The notes under the pieces were generated by a model. It worked only from the letters and a program-made list of their open reading frames with translations, was not told where the DNA came from and ran no database searches. Positions 25,376 to 33,387 of a DNA stretch of 64,000 bases are shown piece by piece; the first letter of the stretch is position 1; every line of letters begins with the position of its first letter. The position numbers were made by a program, and so were the translations under genes. Origin of the DNA: an uncultured Burkholderiales bacterium (lineage in GTDB: Bacteria > Pseudomonadota > Gammaproteobacteria > Burkholderiales > Burkholderiaceae_C); the NCBI GenBank assembly GCA_903870145.1, contig CAIQBO010000020.1, positions 62,001 through 126,000 on the forward strand. The letters are read 5' to 3'.

Positions 25376-25627
25376 TCAGGCGTCGTGCGCTGCCGCGCGG
25401 TGCTCAGCGCTGCAGTAAACGCCCCCGTGCTGTCCGGCAATGGCCTCGTTGCTGGGAAGGTGCACGCCGCAGTGCTGGCAAGCCAACATGGCTTGAGGCC
25501 CAGTGTCGCAGGCCATGGGCTTGCTTGTGCCCTTGGCCGGGTCATTGGTTTTTCCTGCCGCGATCCGGTTGCGCTTCCAAAGCCAAATGCCAGCGAAGAT
25601 GGCCAACAAAAAAACAAACAGTTTCAA
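25376..25627 (-). CDS. PP0621-family small protein with a Cys cluster
   Basis: An 83-residue protein with an N-terminal hydrophobic helix (MKLFVFLLAIFAGIWLWKR) and a cytoplasmic or periplasmic tail carrying ACQHCGVHLPS and a third Cys in VYCSAEHRAA, a likely zinc-ribbon-like metal site. This family is found between the CcsA/YpjD-like gene and ampD in many betaproteobacteria; its function is unknown. Its ATG overlaps the stop of the upstream gene by 4 bases and its stop is 16 bases before ampD, so the three genes are probably translated from one mRNA. Confidence 0.82.
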   Translation of the reverse strand: MKLFVFLLAIFAGIWLWKRNRIAAGKTNDPAKGTSKPMACDTGPQAMLACQHCGVHLPSNEAIAGQHGGVYCSAEHRAAAHDA

Positions 25628-26430
25628 AGGGATCGCCCCAAAATCACTTCAAGTACAAAGCGCGAACCCGCATAGGCCAAAAGCAGCATGGCTGAGCCAG
25701 CATAAAGCACGCGCACAGCGCGCCGGCCGCGCCAACCATAGCGAAAACGACCGACCATCAAGAGCAAAAAAGTCAGCCATGACAGCAAGGAAAAGACGGT
25801 TTTATGGTCCCACTTCCATTGCGCGCCGACTGCGCCGTAGAGTTGCTCGCCAAATAAAAGGCCGGCGATCAAGGTGGCCGTGAGCAAGGCAAAGCCCAAG
25901 GAGACAAAGCGAAACATCAGCCGCTCTAAGGTCAGCAGCGGCAGGCCGCTTTCGTCTTCACCGGCCAAACGAATTTGTTTCTCGGCACGCGTCATGAGCC
26001 AGGCGTGCAAGACGGCGGCGGCGAACATGCCGTAGGAGGCAATGCCAAGGGCCCAGTGCAATGGCAACCAGGCCGATGCGCTGACATTCAAAATTTGACC
26101 CGGAAAGACCAGCGCGAGCAAGACGGCGGCGCTGCCCAAACCGGCCATGGCCCAGCGTGCTTTGAGTTGGGGGAAGTACTGGCTCTCGACCACATAGGCA
26201 GTCAGCACCCACCACACTGTGACGGACAGGGCCGGTGCAAAACCAAAGCGAGGGCTCTGGCCAAACAGGCCTGCGGCCAAGCTCAAGCCATGCAATGGCC
26301 AAGCCAAGAGCAGGAAACGGCGGGCTGCAAGGCCTCCCATGCGGCTGGCCGCCAGGGCGGGCAAAGCATAGGCCACTGCTGTCAGGGCAGAAAACCACAA
26401 GGCCCAAGATGAGGGAATGGCTAAAATCAT
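25624..26430 (-). CDS. CcsA/YpjD-like inner-membrane protein (cytochrome c assembly family)
   Basis: A 268-residue polytopic membrane protein with about eight hydrophobic segments and the family pattern PLHWALGIASYGMFAAAVLHAW and QWKWDHKTVFSLLSWLTFLL, in which Trp and His residues are those typical of the heme-handling CcsA/HemX/YpjD group. Its real role is not established in bacteria that use other cytochrome c maturation systems. It is divergent from ffh, the standard arrangement in proteobacteria (ypjD beside ffh). AGGGGTGAC precedes the ATG. It is the first gene of the unit with the PP0621 gene and ampD. Confidence 0.85.
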   Translation of the reverse strand: MILAIPSSWALWFSALTAVAYALPALAASRMGGLAARRFLLLAWPLHGLSLAAGLFGQSPRFGFAPALSVTVWWVLTAYVVESQYFPQLKARWAMAGLGSAAVLLALVFPGQILNVSASAWLPLHWALGIASYGMFAAAVLHAWLMTRAEKQIRLAGEDESGLPLLTLERLMFRFVSLGFALLTATLIAGLLFGEQLYGAVGAQWKWDHKTVFSLLSWLTFLLLMVGRFRYGWRGRRAVRVLYAGSAMLLLAYAGSRFVLEVILGRSL

Positions 26431-26511
26431 GTCACCCCTAGTTTAGCGTTTCACGCCCTGCCATTGTGGCTGCATGCGTGAAAGCCTGACTGTTTATGAG
26501 AAATATTTGAC

Positions 26512-27912
26512 ATGGCTTCTGCTCTTACAGACAAACTCTCGCAGCTCGTTAAGCAGGTCAGCGGTCAAGCCCGCATCACCGAGTCGAATGTGGCGGACAT
26601 GCTGCGTGAGGTCCGCATGGCTTTGCTCGAAGCCGATGTGGCCTTGCCCGTGGTGCGCGATTTTGTCGCCCGTGTGAAAGAAAAAGCCTTGGGCCAAGAG
26701 GTCTTGGGCTCTTTGAAACCGGGCCAAGCCTTGGTGGGCATTGTCAACAAAGAACTCGCTGCCACCATGGGCGATGGTGTGGTCGACATCAACTTGTCTG
26801 TGCAGCCGCCGGCCGTGATTTTGATGGCCGGCTTGCAAGGCGCTGGTAAAACCACCACCACCGCCAAGCTGGCCAAGTACTTGATTGAAAAGCGCAAGAA
26901 AAAAGTGCTCACGGTATCTGCCGACGTCTACCGACCGGCCGCCATTGAGCAGCTCAAAACCGTCACAGCCCAGGCCGGTGCTCAGTGGTTTGAGAGCCGG
27001 CCCGATCAAAAGCCGGTGGACATTGGGCTGGCCGCTTTGGATTACGCGCGCAAACATTTCTTTGATGTGTTGCTGGTGGACACGGCGGGCCGGTTGGCCA
27101 TTGACGAGGCTTTGATGGCCGAAATCGGGCAGTTGCACAGCGTTTTGAGCCCAGTTGAAACTTTGTTTGTGGTGGACGCCATGCAGGGGCAAGATGCGGC
27201 CAACACGGCCAAGGCGTTCAAAGATGCACTGCCTTTGACCGGCATCATCTTGACCAAAACAGATGGCGACTCACGCGGGGGTGCCGCCCTGTCTGTGCGT
27301 CAGATCACGGGGGTGCCGATCAAGTTTTCGGGCACCAGCGAGAAGCTCGAAGGCCTGGAAGTATTTGATGGGCAGCGCCACGCGGGGCGCATTTTGGGCA
27401 TGGGTGATATCTTGGCTTTGGTCGAGCAAGTCACGGCCAATGTTGACATGCAGGCTGCGCAAAAACTGGCCGCCAAAGTCAAAAGTGGCGGGGGTTTTGA
27501 CTTGAATGATTTCTTGGCCCAGATTCAGCAAATGAAGCAAATGGGCGGCCTGTCCAGTTTGATGGACAAACTGCCCACGCAAATGGCGGCCAAAGCCAGC
27601 CAGATGGACATGGGCCGCGCTGAAAAAGACATTGTCAGAAAGCAAGGCATCATCCACAGCATGACGCTCAAAGAGCGCAGCAAGCCCGAGCTGATCAAGG
27701 CCACGCGCAAGCGGCGCATTGCCATGGGCGCGGGCGTGCAGGTGCAAGACGTCAACCGCTTGCTCAAAGAGTTTGAGCAAATGCAGGACATGATGAAAAA
27801 AATGCAGGGCGGCGGCCTCATGAAAATGATGAAGCGCATGGGGGCCATGAAGGGCCTAGGCGGTATGGGGGGAATGGGTGGTATGGGCGGGGGTGGTTTC
27901 CCGGGTCGTTAA
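26512..27912 (+). CDS. ffh: Signal recognition particle protein Ffh
   Basis: SRP54 GTPase of 466 residues that, with 4.5S RNA, binds signal sequences of nascent inner-membrane proteins and docks with FtsY. The N domain (residues 1-85) is followed by the G domain with GLQGAGKTTTTAKLAKYL (G1), VDTAGRLAIDEALM (G3) and LTKTDGDSRGGAALS (G4 region), then the Met-rich M domain (about 300-450: MKQMGGLSSLMDKLP, RIAMGAGVQVQDVNRLLKEF, QMQDMMKKMQGGG). The Gly/Met-rich end GGMGGMGGGGFPGR is usual. Its TAA overlaps the TAA of the convergent gene in a single TTAA. The 4.5S RNA gene was not found in the window. Confidence 0.98.
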   Translation: MASALTDKLSQLVKQVSGQARITESNVADMLREVRMALLEADVALPVVRDFVARVKEKALGQEVLGSLKPGQALVGIVNKELAATMGDGVVDINLSVQPPAVILMAGLQGAGKTTTTAKLAKYLIEKRKKKVLTVSADVYRPAAIEQLKTVTAQAGAQWFESRPDQKPVDIGLAALDYARKHFFDVLLVDTAGRLAIDEALMAEIGQLHSVLSPVETLFVVDAMQGQDAANTAKAFKDALPLTGIILTKTDGDSRGGAALSVRQITGVPIKFSGTSEKLEGLEVFDGQRHAGRILGMGDILALVEQVTANVDMQAAQKLAAKVKSGGGFDLNDFLAQIQQMKQMGGLSSLMDKLPTQMAAKASQMDMGRAEKDIVRKQGIIHSMTLKERSKPELIKATRKRRIAMGAGVQVQDVNRLLKEFEQMQDMMKKMQGGGLMKMMKRMGAMKGLGGMGGMGGMGGGGFPGR

Positions 27913-29423
27913 ATGCGGCTGAAATATTCGCGCCGATGAAACTCCATTTTGTCTGGCGCTTGGTCAAAGCGGGCTTGCTCGCTTGCTTTGATGCGCTGGT
28001 AGTAGCTGACAAAGTTGGCGCTAAAAGCCTGACACAAAGCGCTGTCTTGGGCCAAGCACTGCAGGGCCGCACCCAAACTGCTTGGCAGGTGTGTGGCCTC
28101 TGAGGCGTAGGGCGCTTGCGTGGCCGGTGGGGCGCTCAATTTTTGGTCGATGCCGTCTAAGCCTGCGTAGATTTGCGAGGCCATGTACAGATAAGGGTTG
28201 GCCGCGGGCTCGCCCAATCGGTTTTCAATGCGTGTGGCGCTGTCGCCCGGTGCGCCAATCACGCGCAGCAGGGCGCCGCGGTTATCGCGCCCCCACAAAA
28301 TGGATTGCGGTGCCAGCGCGTTGGGTTTGAAGCGGCCAAAGCCGTTGACGGTGGAGGTGCAAAAAGCCGTGCTGCCCGCAGCATGGGCCAGCAAACCGGC
28401 CAAGTACTGCGCGCCCATATCGGACAGGGTCTGGCGCGCATCATCGCTTGGCAAGTGCTGCGCCGCTTGCAACTCTTGGGGGCTGTGGCGCATGAACACG
28501 TTGCGGCCAGTTTGCAAATCGTACAGCGACTGATGCAGGTGCCAACCGCTGGACATGATGTGCTCAAAAGGCGGGCGGCACATGAAGGTGGCGTGGTAGC
28601 CGGCGCGGTGCAAAGCTTGTTTGACGGCGGATCGAAACAAGACCATGTTGTCGGCCGCAGTCATGGCGTCGGTGACTTGAAAGACCGCTTCTACTTGACT
28701 GGGGCCCAATTCAATTTCCAATGATAAAAGCGGCAAGCCCAAGGCTTGTGCGGTGTGCTTGACCACGCGCAGAGCTTCTTCAGCACGGTCAAACCACAAC
28801 TCGTTGAGCAAGTTAAAGCCTGGGTGCACCAGGCTGACTTGTGGCGCTTGGCCTGGCCATGCCGCTTGCTCGGGGTCCAGGTCGGCGCCGTGCAGAGGGT
28901 CTTTCAAACGGTAGATGTGAAATTCCACCTCCAGCCCACAGCGCAGGCCCAGGCCGCGTTCCTTCAAACGTGACAGCGCCGCTTGCAAAATAAGCCGCGT
29001 GTCAAAAGGAACGGGCGTGGCGTTAGGGAACCACGGCTGGCATTGCAGCCAACCGGTTTTTTCGGCCCAAGGCAGAATTTTGAAGCTGTGCGGGTCAGGC
29101 AGCATGAGCAGGTTACTGGCGCCTTCAAAGCCGGGCAATTCGTGCTGCAGGCCGACTTCAAAAACTTTGTAAACGGTGCGGTCTGAGCTGTCTTTGAGCA
29201 TCAAGCTGCTGACCATGCCGATGCCTTGGGCAAAGGCGCTGGCCAACTCAGAGGCAACCCAAGTCTTGCCGCGAAGCATGCCATGCACATCGCACCACGC
29301 CAGTCGCACCCACTCAAGGCCACTGGCTTGCACCAATGCCAAGACGTGCTGTATGTGTTGCTGGCGATCGGCACTTTGCAGGCCGCAACGTGTGGCAAAG
29401 TCTGTCGGGGTGTCTAGGCTCAT
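27909..29423 (-). CDS. Glutamine synthetase-like ligase (PuuA/gamma-glutamylamide synthetase type)
   Basis: A 504-residue protein of the glutamine synthetase fold. Catalytic-domain motifs are GLRCGLEVEFHIYRL (metal Glu), LSLEIELGPSQVEAVFQ, MCRPPFEHIMSSGWHLHQSL (ATP/metal region with the GS-type HxHxS) and RVIGAPGDSATRIENRLGEPAANPYL. There is no adenylylation-loop pattern, so it is more like the ligases that glutamylate amines (PuuA, anilide synthase) than like nitrogen-assimilating GlnA. ATG 29423 overlaps the stop of the Rieske oxygenase gene by 4 bases, implying coupled translation and a joint role, perhaps glutamylation of an aromatic or aliphatic amine before oxidation. Substrate unknown. 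Confidence 0.82.
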   Translation of the reverse strand: MSLDTPTDFATRCGLQSADRQQHIQHVLALVQASGLEWVRLAWCDVHGMLRGKTWVASELASAFAQGIGMVSSLMLKDSSDRTVYKVFEVGLQHELPGFEGASNLLMLPDPHSFKILPWAEKTGWLQCQPWFPNATPVPFDTRLILQAALSRLKERGLGLRCGLEVEFHIYRLKDPLHGADLDPEQAAWPGQAPQVSLVHPGFNLLNELWFDRAEEALRVVKHTAQALGLPLLSLEIELGPSQVEAVFQVTDAMTAADNMVLFRSAVKQALHRAGYHATFMCRPPFEHIMSSGWHLHQSLYDLQTGRNVFMRHSPQELQAAQHLPSDDARQTLSDMGAQYLAGLLAHAAGSTAFCTSTVNGFGRFKPNALAPQSILWGRDNRGALLRVIGAPGDSATRIENRLGEPAANPYLYMASQIYAGLDGIDQKLSAPPATQAPYASEATHLPSSLGAALQCLAQDSALCQAFSANFVSYYQRIKASEQARFDQAPDKMEFHRREYFSRI

Positions 29424-30790
29424 GCTGCTGCTTTGGGCGCTAGCAAGGCCGGCCAAGGTGCTTGCTCGCGCTTGGCTTGCATGGCGGCCTCAGACCAGGT
29501 TTGCCAAGAAGCTGCCGGGGCGATGCCGTCGACTGTGTCGGGGCCCACACGCGTGGATGCGATCTCAGTTTGGGCCATGCCTGGGGGCAGTTGGCCAGCA
29601 GCAACAGCATCCATGGCTTGGATCAAAATGCGGCGGTTGGCCATGATCACTTTGTCGGTGGTGCCCAAGTGTTCACGCGTTCGGTCTTGCACAGCGCCCA
29701 TGCTCTCGCAAGCCCACTGATCGTGCACATTGATGTCGTCCTCGCCCATGCCTAAAAAAGTGCGACTGATTTGCTCTTGTGGGTTGAAGCCCCACTGGTT
29801 GTGTTGGCCAGAAATGGGCACATAGTCGGGCAAAGTCACGGCTTGCAAGCGCTGATTGCGCATGGTCTCTTTGTTCACGGGTAGGTCAAAACTGGTGAAG
29901 ATGGCATACCAATAATTGTGGGTGTCGTCCACGGGCACATGCATCTGCGTGATGGTCATGGTCTCAGACAAAGGGATCACAAACGTCTGTGGGAAAACGG
30001 CGTTGGTGATGCGCACGTGAGTGAGTTCCTCAGTCAAGGGCCGAAGCGTCGTCAAGCGCATGCCGTAGGGCATTTCTTGGTGCGAAATATCGGGTTGGTC
30101 AAACTCCCGCATGACGCGGGTCATGGGCCATTTTTCGCCGTTGATCTCGCCTGCGCTGGCGCCTCTGAATTGTTTGCCGTAGCTGTCCTCCAAAGACGCA
30201 TCGTTGAAAAAGCGGTGCAAAAAAGAAGCGTGCGCAGGGTCAATGCCCACTTCAAAGGCCTGCAGCCAATTGCAGTTCCACAGGCCCTTGAAGGCAAAGG
30301 TGTGGGTGCTTGGGGCGCTCATGCAGTCCAGCGCGGGCAAGGGCGGTGGGCTGCTGCCTTGTGGGCCCAGCCACGCAAACAAAATACCACTGCGCTCTTG
30401 CAGCGGGTAGTGGCGCTGCTGTATGCGCTTGCACAATGTGCTGCCAGCCGGTTCTGCCGGAGTTTCCAGGCATTGCCCTTTCACATCAAATTTCCAGCCG
30501 TGAAAGGGGCAGCGCAGGCCGTCGCCCTCGTTGCGGCCAAAGGCTAAATCGGCACCTCGGTGGGGGCAGTCACGGTCAAGCAAACCAAATTCGCCGGCCG
30601 CATTTTTGAAGAGCACCAAATTTTGACCGAGCAAGCGAACCGCTTTGACAGGGCGTAGGGCCATGCGCGGGTCTAGGGCCGGATCGAACTCGTCGAGCAG
30701 GGCCACGGGTTGCCAATAGTGGCGCAGCAATTGGCCGCAGGGGGTGCCTGGGCCAATGCGGGTGACGCGTTCGTTTTGTTCAGATCTCAT
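29420..30790 (-). CDS. Rieske-type aromatic oxygenase, alpha-subunit family
   Basis: A 456-residue oxygenase. The [2Fe-2S] Rieske site is CPHRGADLAFG...CPFHGWKFD near residues 75-103 (CxH, then CxxH). The mononuclear-iron region is EVGIDPAHASFLHRFF near 180-195. The N-terminus TRIGPGTPCGQLLRHYWQPV resembles the phthalate 4,5-dioxygenase-type oxygenases, which need a separate reductase; none lies nearby. It is the first gene of a two-gene unit with the glutamine-synthetase-like gene. TAAAGT at 30802-30797 lies 6 bases before the ATG, suggesting a leaderless transcript. It could hydroxylate or demethylate an aromatic acid or an amine; the substrate cannot be read. Confidence 0.85.
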   Translation of the reverse strand: MRSEQNERVTRIGPGTPCGQLLRHYWQPVALLDEFDPALDPRMALRPVKAVRLLGQNLVLFKNAAGEFGLLDRDCPHRGADLAFGRNEGDGLRCPFHGWKFDVKGQCLETPAEPAGSTLCKRIQQRHYPLQERSGILFAWLGPQGSSPPPLPALDCMSAPSTHTFAFKGLWNCNWLQAFEVGIDPAHASFLHRFFNDASLEDSYGKQFRGASAGEINGEKWPMTRVMREFDQPDISHQEMPYGMRLTTLRPLTEELTHVRITNAVFPQTFVIPLSETMTITQMHVPVDDTHNYWYAIFTSFDLPVNKETMRNQRLQAVTLPDYVPISGQHNQWGFNPQEQISRTFLGMGEDDINVHDQWACESMGAVQDRTREHLGTTDKVIMANRRILIQAMDAVAAGQLPPGMAQTEIASTRVGPDTVDGIAPAASWQTWSEAAMQAKREQAPWPALLAPKAAA

Positions 30791-30796
30791 GATTTC

Positions 30797-30802
30797 ACTT
30801 TA
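30797..30802 (-). promoter_or_regulatory. -10-like element before the Rieske oxygenase gene
   Basis: TAAAGT on the minus strand ends 6 bases before the ATG at 30790. TGTTCA about 17 bases further upstream is a poor -35. The divergent gene starts at 30825. Confidence 0.35.
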
Positions 30803-30824
30803 ACGCAAAATAAGGGCTGTGAAC

Positions 30825-31238
30825 ATGACCTGGCACAACCCTTTTTTGTTTGTTTATGGCTCTTTGATGTCGGGCCTGTTCTTGCACAGCGAACTGCAGG
30901 GCGCGCCATGCTTGGGAGTCGCATGCGTGCAGGGCGCTTTGTACGACTTGGGTGACTACCCGGGCTTGGTTCACAGCAGCAACGCCAAAGACCTTGTGTT
31001 CGGACAGGTGTACAGCTTGCAGCCTGCGCAGTGGCAGCGCTTAGACCTTGTGGAAGAGTTTGACCCGCAGCAGCCTGAGCGCTCAATGTATTTGCGCCAA
31101 GGCCTGAAGCTCTTGGGGGTTGGGGTTGACAGGCCCGTCACGGCGGATGCGCAGGCCTATGTGTACAACCGCAGTGTGGCCCATTGCCAGCGCATTGGGC
31201 ATGGCGACTACCGGCGCTACTTGCAAGAAAAAATTTAA
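30825..31238 (+). CDS. Gamma-glutamylcyclotransferase-family protein (YtfP-like)
   Basis: A 137-residue protein of the GGCT/AIG2 fold. The substrate-binding loop FVYGSLMSGLF is near residues 8-18 and the catalytic acid lies in LDLVEEFDPQQPERSMYLRQ. Known members release 5-oxoproline from gamma-glutamyl compounds, so the location directly beside a glutamine-synthetase-like gene (divergent, 34 bases from the Rieske gene) may be more than chance: one enzyme could add and the other remove a gamma-glutamyl group. ATG 30825 has AAGGG at 30812-30816 with 8-base spacing; a GTG at 30819 is too close to that site. It is convergent with miaB. Confidence 0.78.
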   Translation: MTWHNPFLFVYGSLMSGLFLHSELQGAPCLGVACVQGALYDLGDYPGLVHSSNAKDLVFGQVYSLQPAQWQRLDLVEEFDPQQPERSMYLRQGLKLLGVGVDRPVTADAQAYVYNRSVAHCQRIGHGDYRRYLQEKI

Positions 31239-31255
31239 AGCAAAGCACTTTTGCC

Positions 31256-32593
31256 TCAGTCTGCCAGAACCAATTCGCCTCGCAAAGAGTGCGACATGGC
31301 CTGCATGATTTTGACGTCGACCATTTGACCGATCAAGCGCGCGGCCTGAGGGCCACCAGGAAAGTTCACCACACGGTTGCATTCGGTGCGGCCAGCCAAT
31401 TCGCTGGTGTCTTTGCGCGCAGGGCGCTCGACCAAAATGCGCTGAACGGTGCCGATTCTGCTTTGGCTGATGCGCTGCACGTTTTCTTCGATCACGGCTT
31501 GCAAATGGTGCAAGCGCTTGAGCTTGACTTCGTGCGGTGTGTCGCAGGGTAAATTGGCTGCAGGCGTGCCAGGCCGAGGGCTGAAGATGAAGCTGAAACT
31601 GTTGTCGTAGCCTACATCGTTGATGAGCTTCATCATTTTGCTGAAGTCTTCGTCGCTCTCGCCGGGAAAGCCGACGATGAAGTCGCTGCTCATGGCCATC
31701 TCAGGGCGAATGGCGCGCAGTTTGCGCAGCGTGCTTTTGTATTCCATGGCGGTGTAGCCGCGTTTCATGGCCATCAAGATTCGGTCCGAGCCGTGCTGCA
31801 CGGGTAAGTGCAAATGGCTGACCAGTTTGGGCACTTTGGCATAAGCCTCGATCAGGCGCTGCGTGAATTCATTGGGGTGGCTGGTGGTGTAGCGGATGCG
31901 CTCAATGCCAGGCATCTCGGCCACATACTCCAGCAGCAGCGCAAAGTCAGCGATCTCGTTGGTCTGACCCATTTTGCCGCGGTATGCGTTGACATTTTGG
32001 CCCAGCAGTGTGATCTCGCGCACGCCTTGTTCAGCCAGGCCGGCTACTTCAACCAAGACATCTTCAAACGGGCGGCTGACCTCTTCGCCGCGGGTGTAGG
32101 GCACCACGCAGTAGCTGCAGTATTTGCTGCAGCCTTCCATGATGGAGACAAAGGCGGCGGGCCCGTCAACTTTGGCAGGTGGCAGGTGGTCAAATTTTTC
32201 GATTTCAGGAAAACTGATGTCCACTTGGGGGCGGCGCTGAGCGCTGCGGGCGGCCAAGAGCTCGGGCAAGCGGTGCAGTGTTTGCGGGCCAAACACCACA
32301 TCGACATAAGGCGCGCGGTGGATGATCTCGGCGCCTTCTTGGCTGGCCACGCAGCCGCCCACACCGATCAAAACGCCTTTGGCCTTGAGGTGTTTGATGC
32401 GGCCCAAGTCGCTGAAAACTTTTTCTTGAGCACGTTCACGCACTGAGCACGTGTTGAACAAAATCAGATCGGCTTCGTCGACGTTTTGGGTGGTCTCGTA
32501 ACCTTGGGCGGCCTTCATGACGTCGGCCATTTTGTCCGAGTCGTACTCGTTCATTTGGCAACCGAAGGTTTTGATAAATACTTTTTTACTCAC
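31256..32593 (-). CDS. miaB: tRNA-2-methylthio-N6-dimethylallyladenosine synthase MiaB
   Basis: Radical-SAM methylthiotransferase of 445 residues that converts i6A37 to ms2i6A37 in tRNAs reading UNN codons. The N-terminal UPF0004 domain carries three cluster Cys ([32 protein letters not shown]), the radical-SAM cluster is [17 protein letters not shown], and a C-terminal TRAM domain covers about 375-445. Length is typical. The start is GTG 32593, read [12 protein letters not shown], with GGAG 6 bases upstream. In many genomes it is followed by a PhoH gene; here the next gene is convergent. Confidence 0.96.
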   Translation of the reverse strand: MSKKVFIKTFGCQMNEYDSDKMADVMKAAQGYETTQNVDEADLILFNTCSVRERAQEKVFSDLGRIKHLKAKGVLIGVGGCVASQEGAEIIHRAPYVDVVFGPQTLHRLPELLAARSAQRRPQVDISFPEIEKFDHLPPAKVDGPAAFVSIMEGCSKYCSYCVVPYTRGEEVSRPFEDVLVEVAGLAEQGVREITLLGQNVNAYRGKMGQTNEIADFALLLEYVAEMPGIERIRYTTSHPNEFTQRLIEAYAKVPKLVSHLHLPVQHGSDRILMAMKRGYTAMEYKSTLRKLRAIRPEMAMSSDFIVGFPGESDEDFSKMMKLINDVGYDNSFSFIFSPRPGTPAANLPCDTPHEVKLKRLHHLQAVIEENVQRISQSRIGTVQRILVERPARKDTSELAGRTECNRVVNFPGGPQAARLIGQMVDVKIMQAMSHSLRGELVLAD

Positions 32594-32665
32594 GTGCGCT
32601 CCAAGCGTTGACTGGTTTCTGTCCAGGGGCTGGTGTCGGATGGGAAGGGTGATTATCGCAGTCGT

Positions 32666-33250
32666 TTATTTGGCGATGGATTTTTCTGGCGGCCTGACCC
32701 AAAACATGGGGTAATGGCGCTCAACGACGGGGCCGTCAAATGCCCAGGACATGCACTTGCCCACGTGCAGGGGCGGTTTTTCTGGAACGGGCTCTGGCTC
32801 GCCGTCCAACTCGCGTTGGTATTGCATGCCGGAGGGAATGGTTTGGTAGGCAGCGGTGGCCATGTTAAAGAGCATTTCGCGCAGATGTGTGCAGCCTAAG
32901 ACGCCGCCCACATGGCGCTCGATCGCTTTGCGCCAACCCGGCCCTAGCGTGCTGCCTGTCATTTGGTGCATGTTGACGGGGGCTTGTATGCATTCAGGGT
33001 GGGGAAAGTCCGCCATGCTGGTGGCGATGTCTTGCACCACCATGTCGTCGTTCACGGTCAATCGGATGAACAGGTTGTGAATGGGCAGGCCAGCAGCGCG
33101 AGGCTCTTGACTTGGAATGTGAAAGTCATAGGTTTTGACGTCGCGCAGCTCAGCCTCAATGTCCCACAGACCATCGTCTCGGGCGTAGCCGTTGTAGGTC
33201 ACGACTCGGGTGTGGGACAGTTTGCGGTGGGTGGGGGGTGGAAGAGCCAA
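32666..33250 (-). CDS. DUF2889-domain protein
   Basis: A 194-residue protein matching the DUF2889 pattern: N-terminal HTRVVTYNGYARDDGLWDIE, a central IHNLFIRLTVNDDMVVQDIA, and a Cys/His-bearing FPHPECIQAP...GPGWRKAIERHVGGVLGCTH segment. Proteins of this family sit beside oxygenase or aromatic-acid genes in several betaproteobacteria but no function is established. No ATG fits; the start is TTG 33250 and no ribosome site is visible. GATAAT at about 33291-33286 could be a -10. It is divergent from the gntR gene and 72 bases ahead of miaB on the same strand. Confidence 0.75.
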   Translation of the reverse strand: MALPPPTHRKLSHTRVVTYNGYARDDGLWDIEAELRDVKTYDFHIPSQEPRAAGLPIHNLFIRLTVNDDMVVQDIATSMADFPHPECIQAPVNMHQMTGSTLGPGWRKAIERHVGGVLGCTHLREMLFNMATAAYQTIPSGMQYQRELDGEPEPVPEKPPLHVGKCMSWAFDGPVVERHYPMFWVRPPEKSIAK

Positions 33251-33344
33251 TTGGAGTCTTTCAAGTTGCGCGTTTGAAGGCCTTATTATCGATTTGATTT
33301 GGATGGGCTGATTTTTTGTAAATTTTTTGCCTTTTTCGGTAAAT

Positions 33345-33380
33345 GTCCTATTGACAGATCAATGGGACTGATGCCACAGT
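33345..33380 (+). promoter_or_regulatory. gntR-operon promoter with an overlapping dyad operator
   Basis: TTGACA at 33351-33356 and CACAGT at 33375-33380 have an 18-base spacer; transcription would start 7 bases on, at the gntR ATG. A near-perfect inverted repeat, GTCCTATTGA (33345-33354) and TCAATGGGAC (33359-33368), 9 of 10 positions around a 4-base centre, covers the -35. It is a good candidate operator for the GntR protein itself. No separate promoter is seen before the downstream genes. Confidence 0.6.
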
Positions 33381-33387
33381 TGCAGCC

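Noticed and set aside
25360..25617. A long N-terminal extension of AmpD
   Set aside because: The extra 86 residues overlap the PP0621 gene, have no similarity to AmpD, and GTG 25359 gives the normal length.
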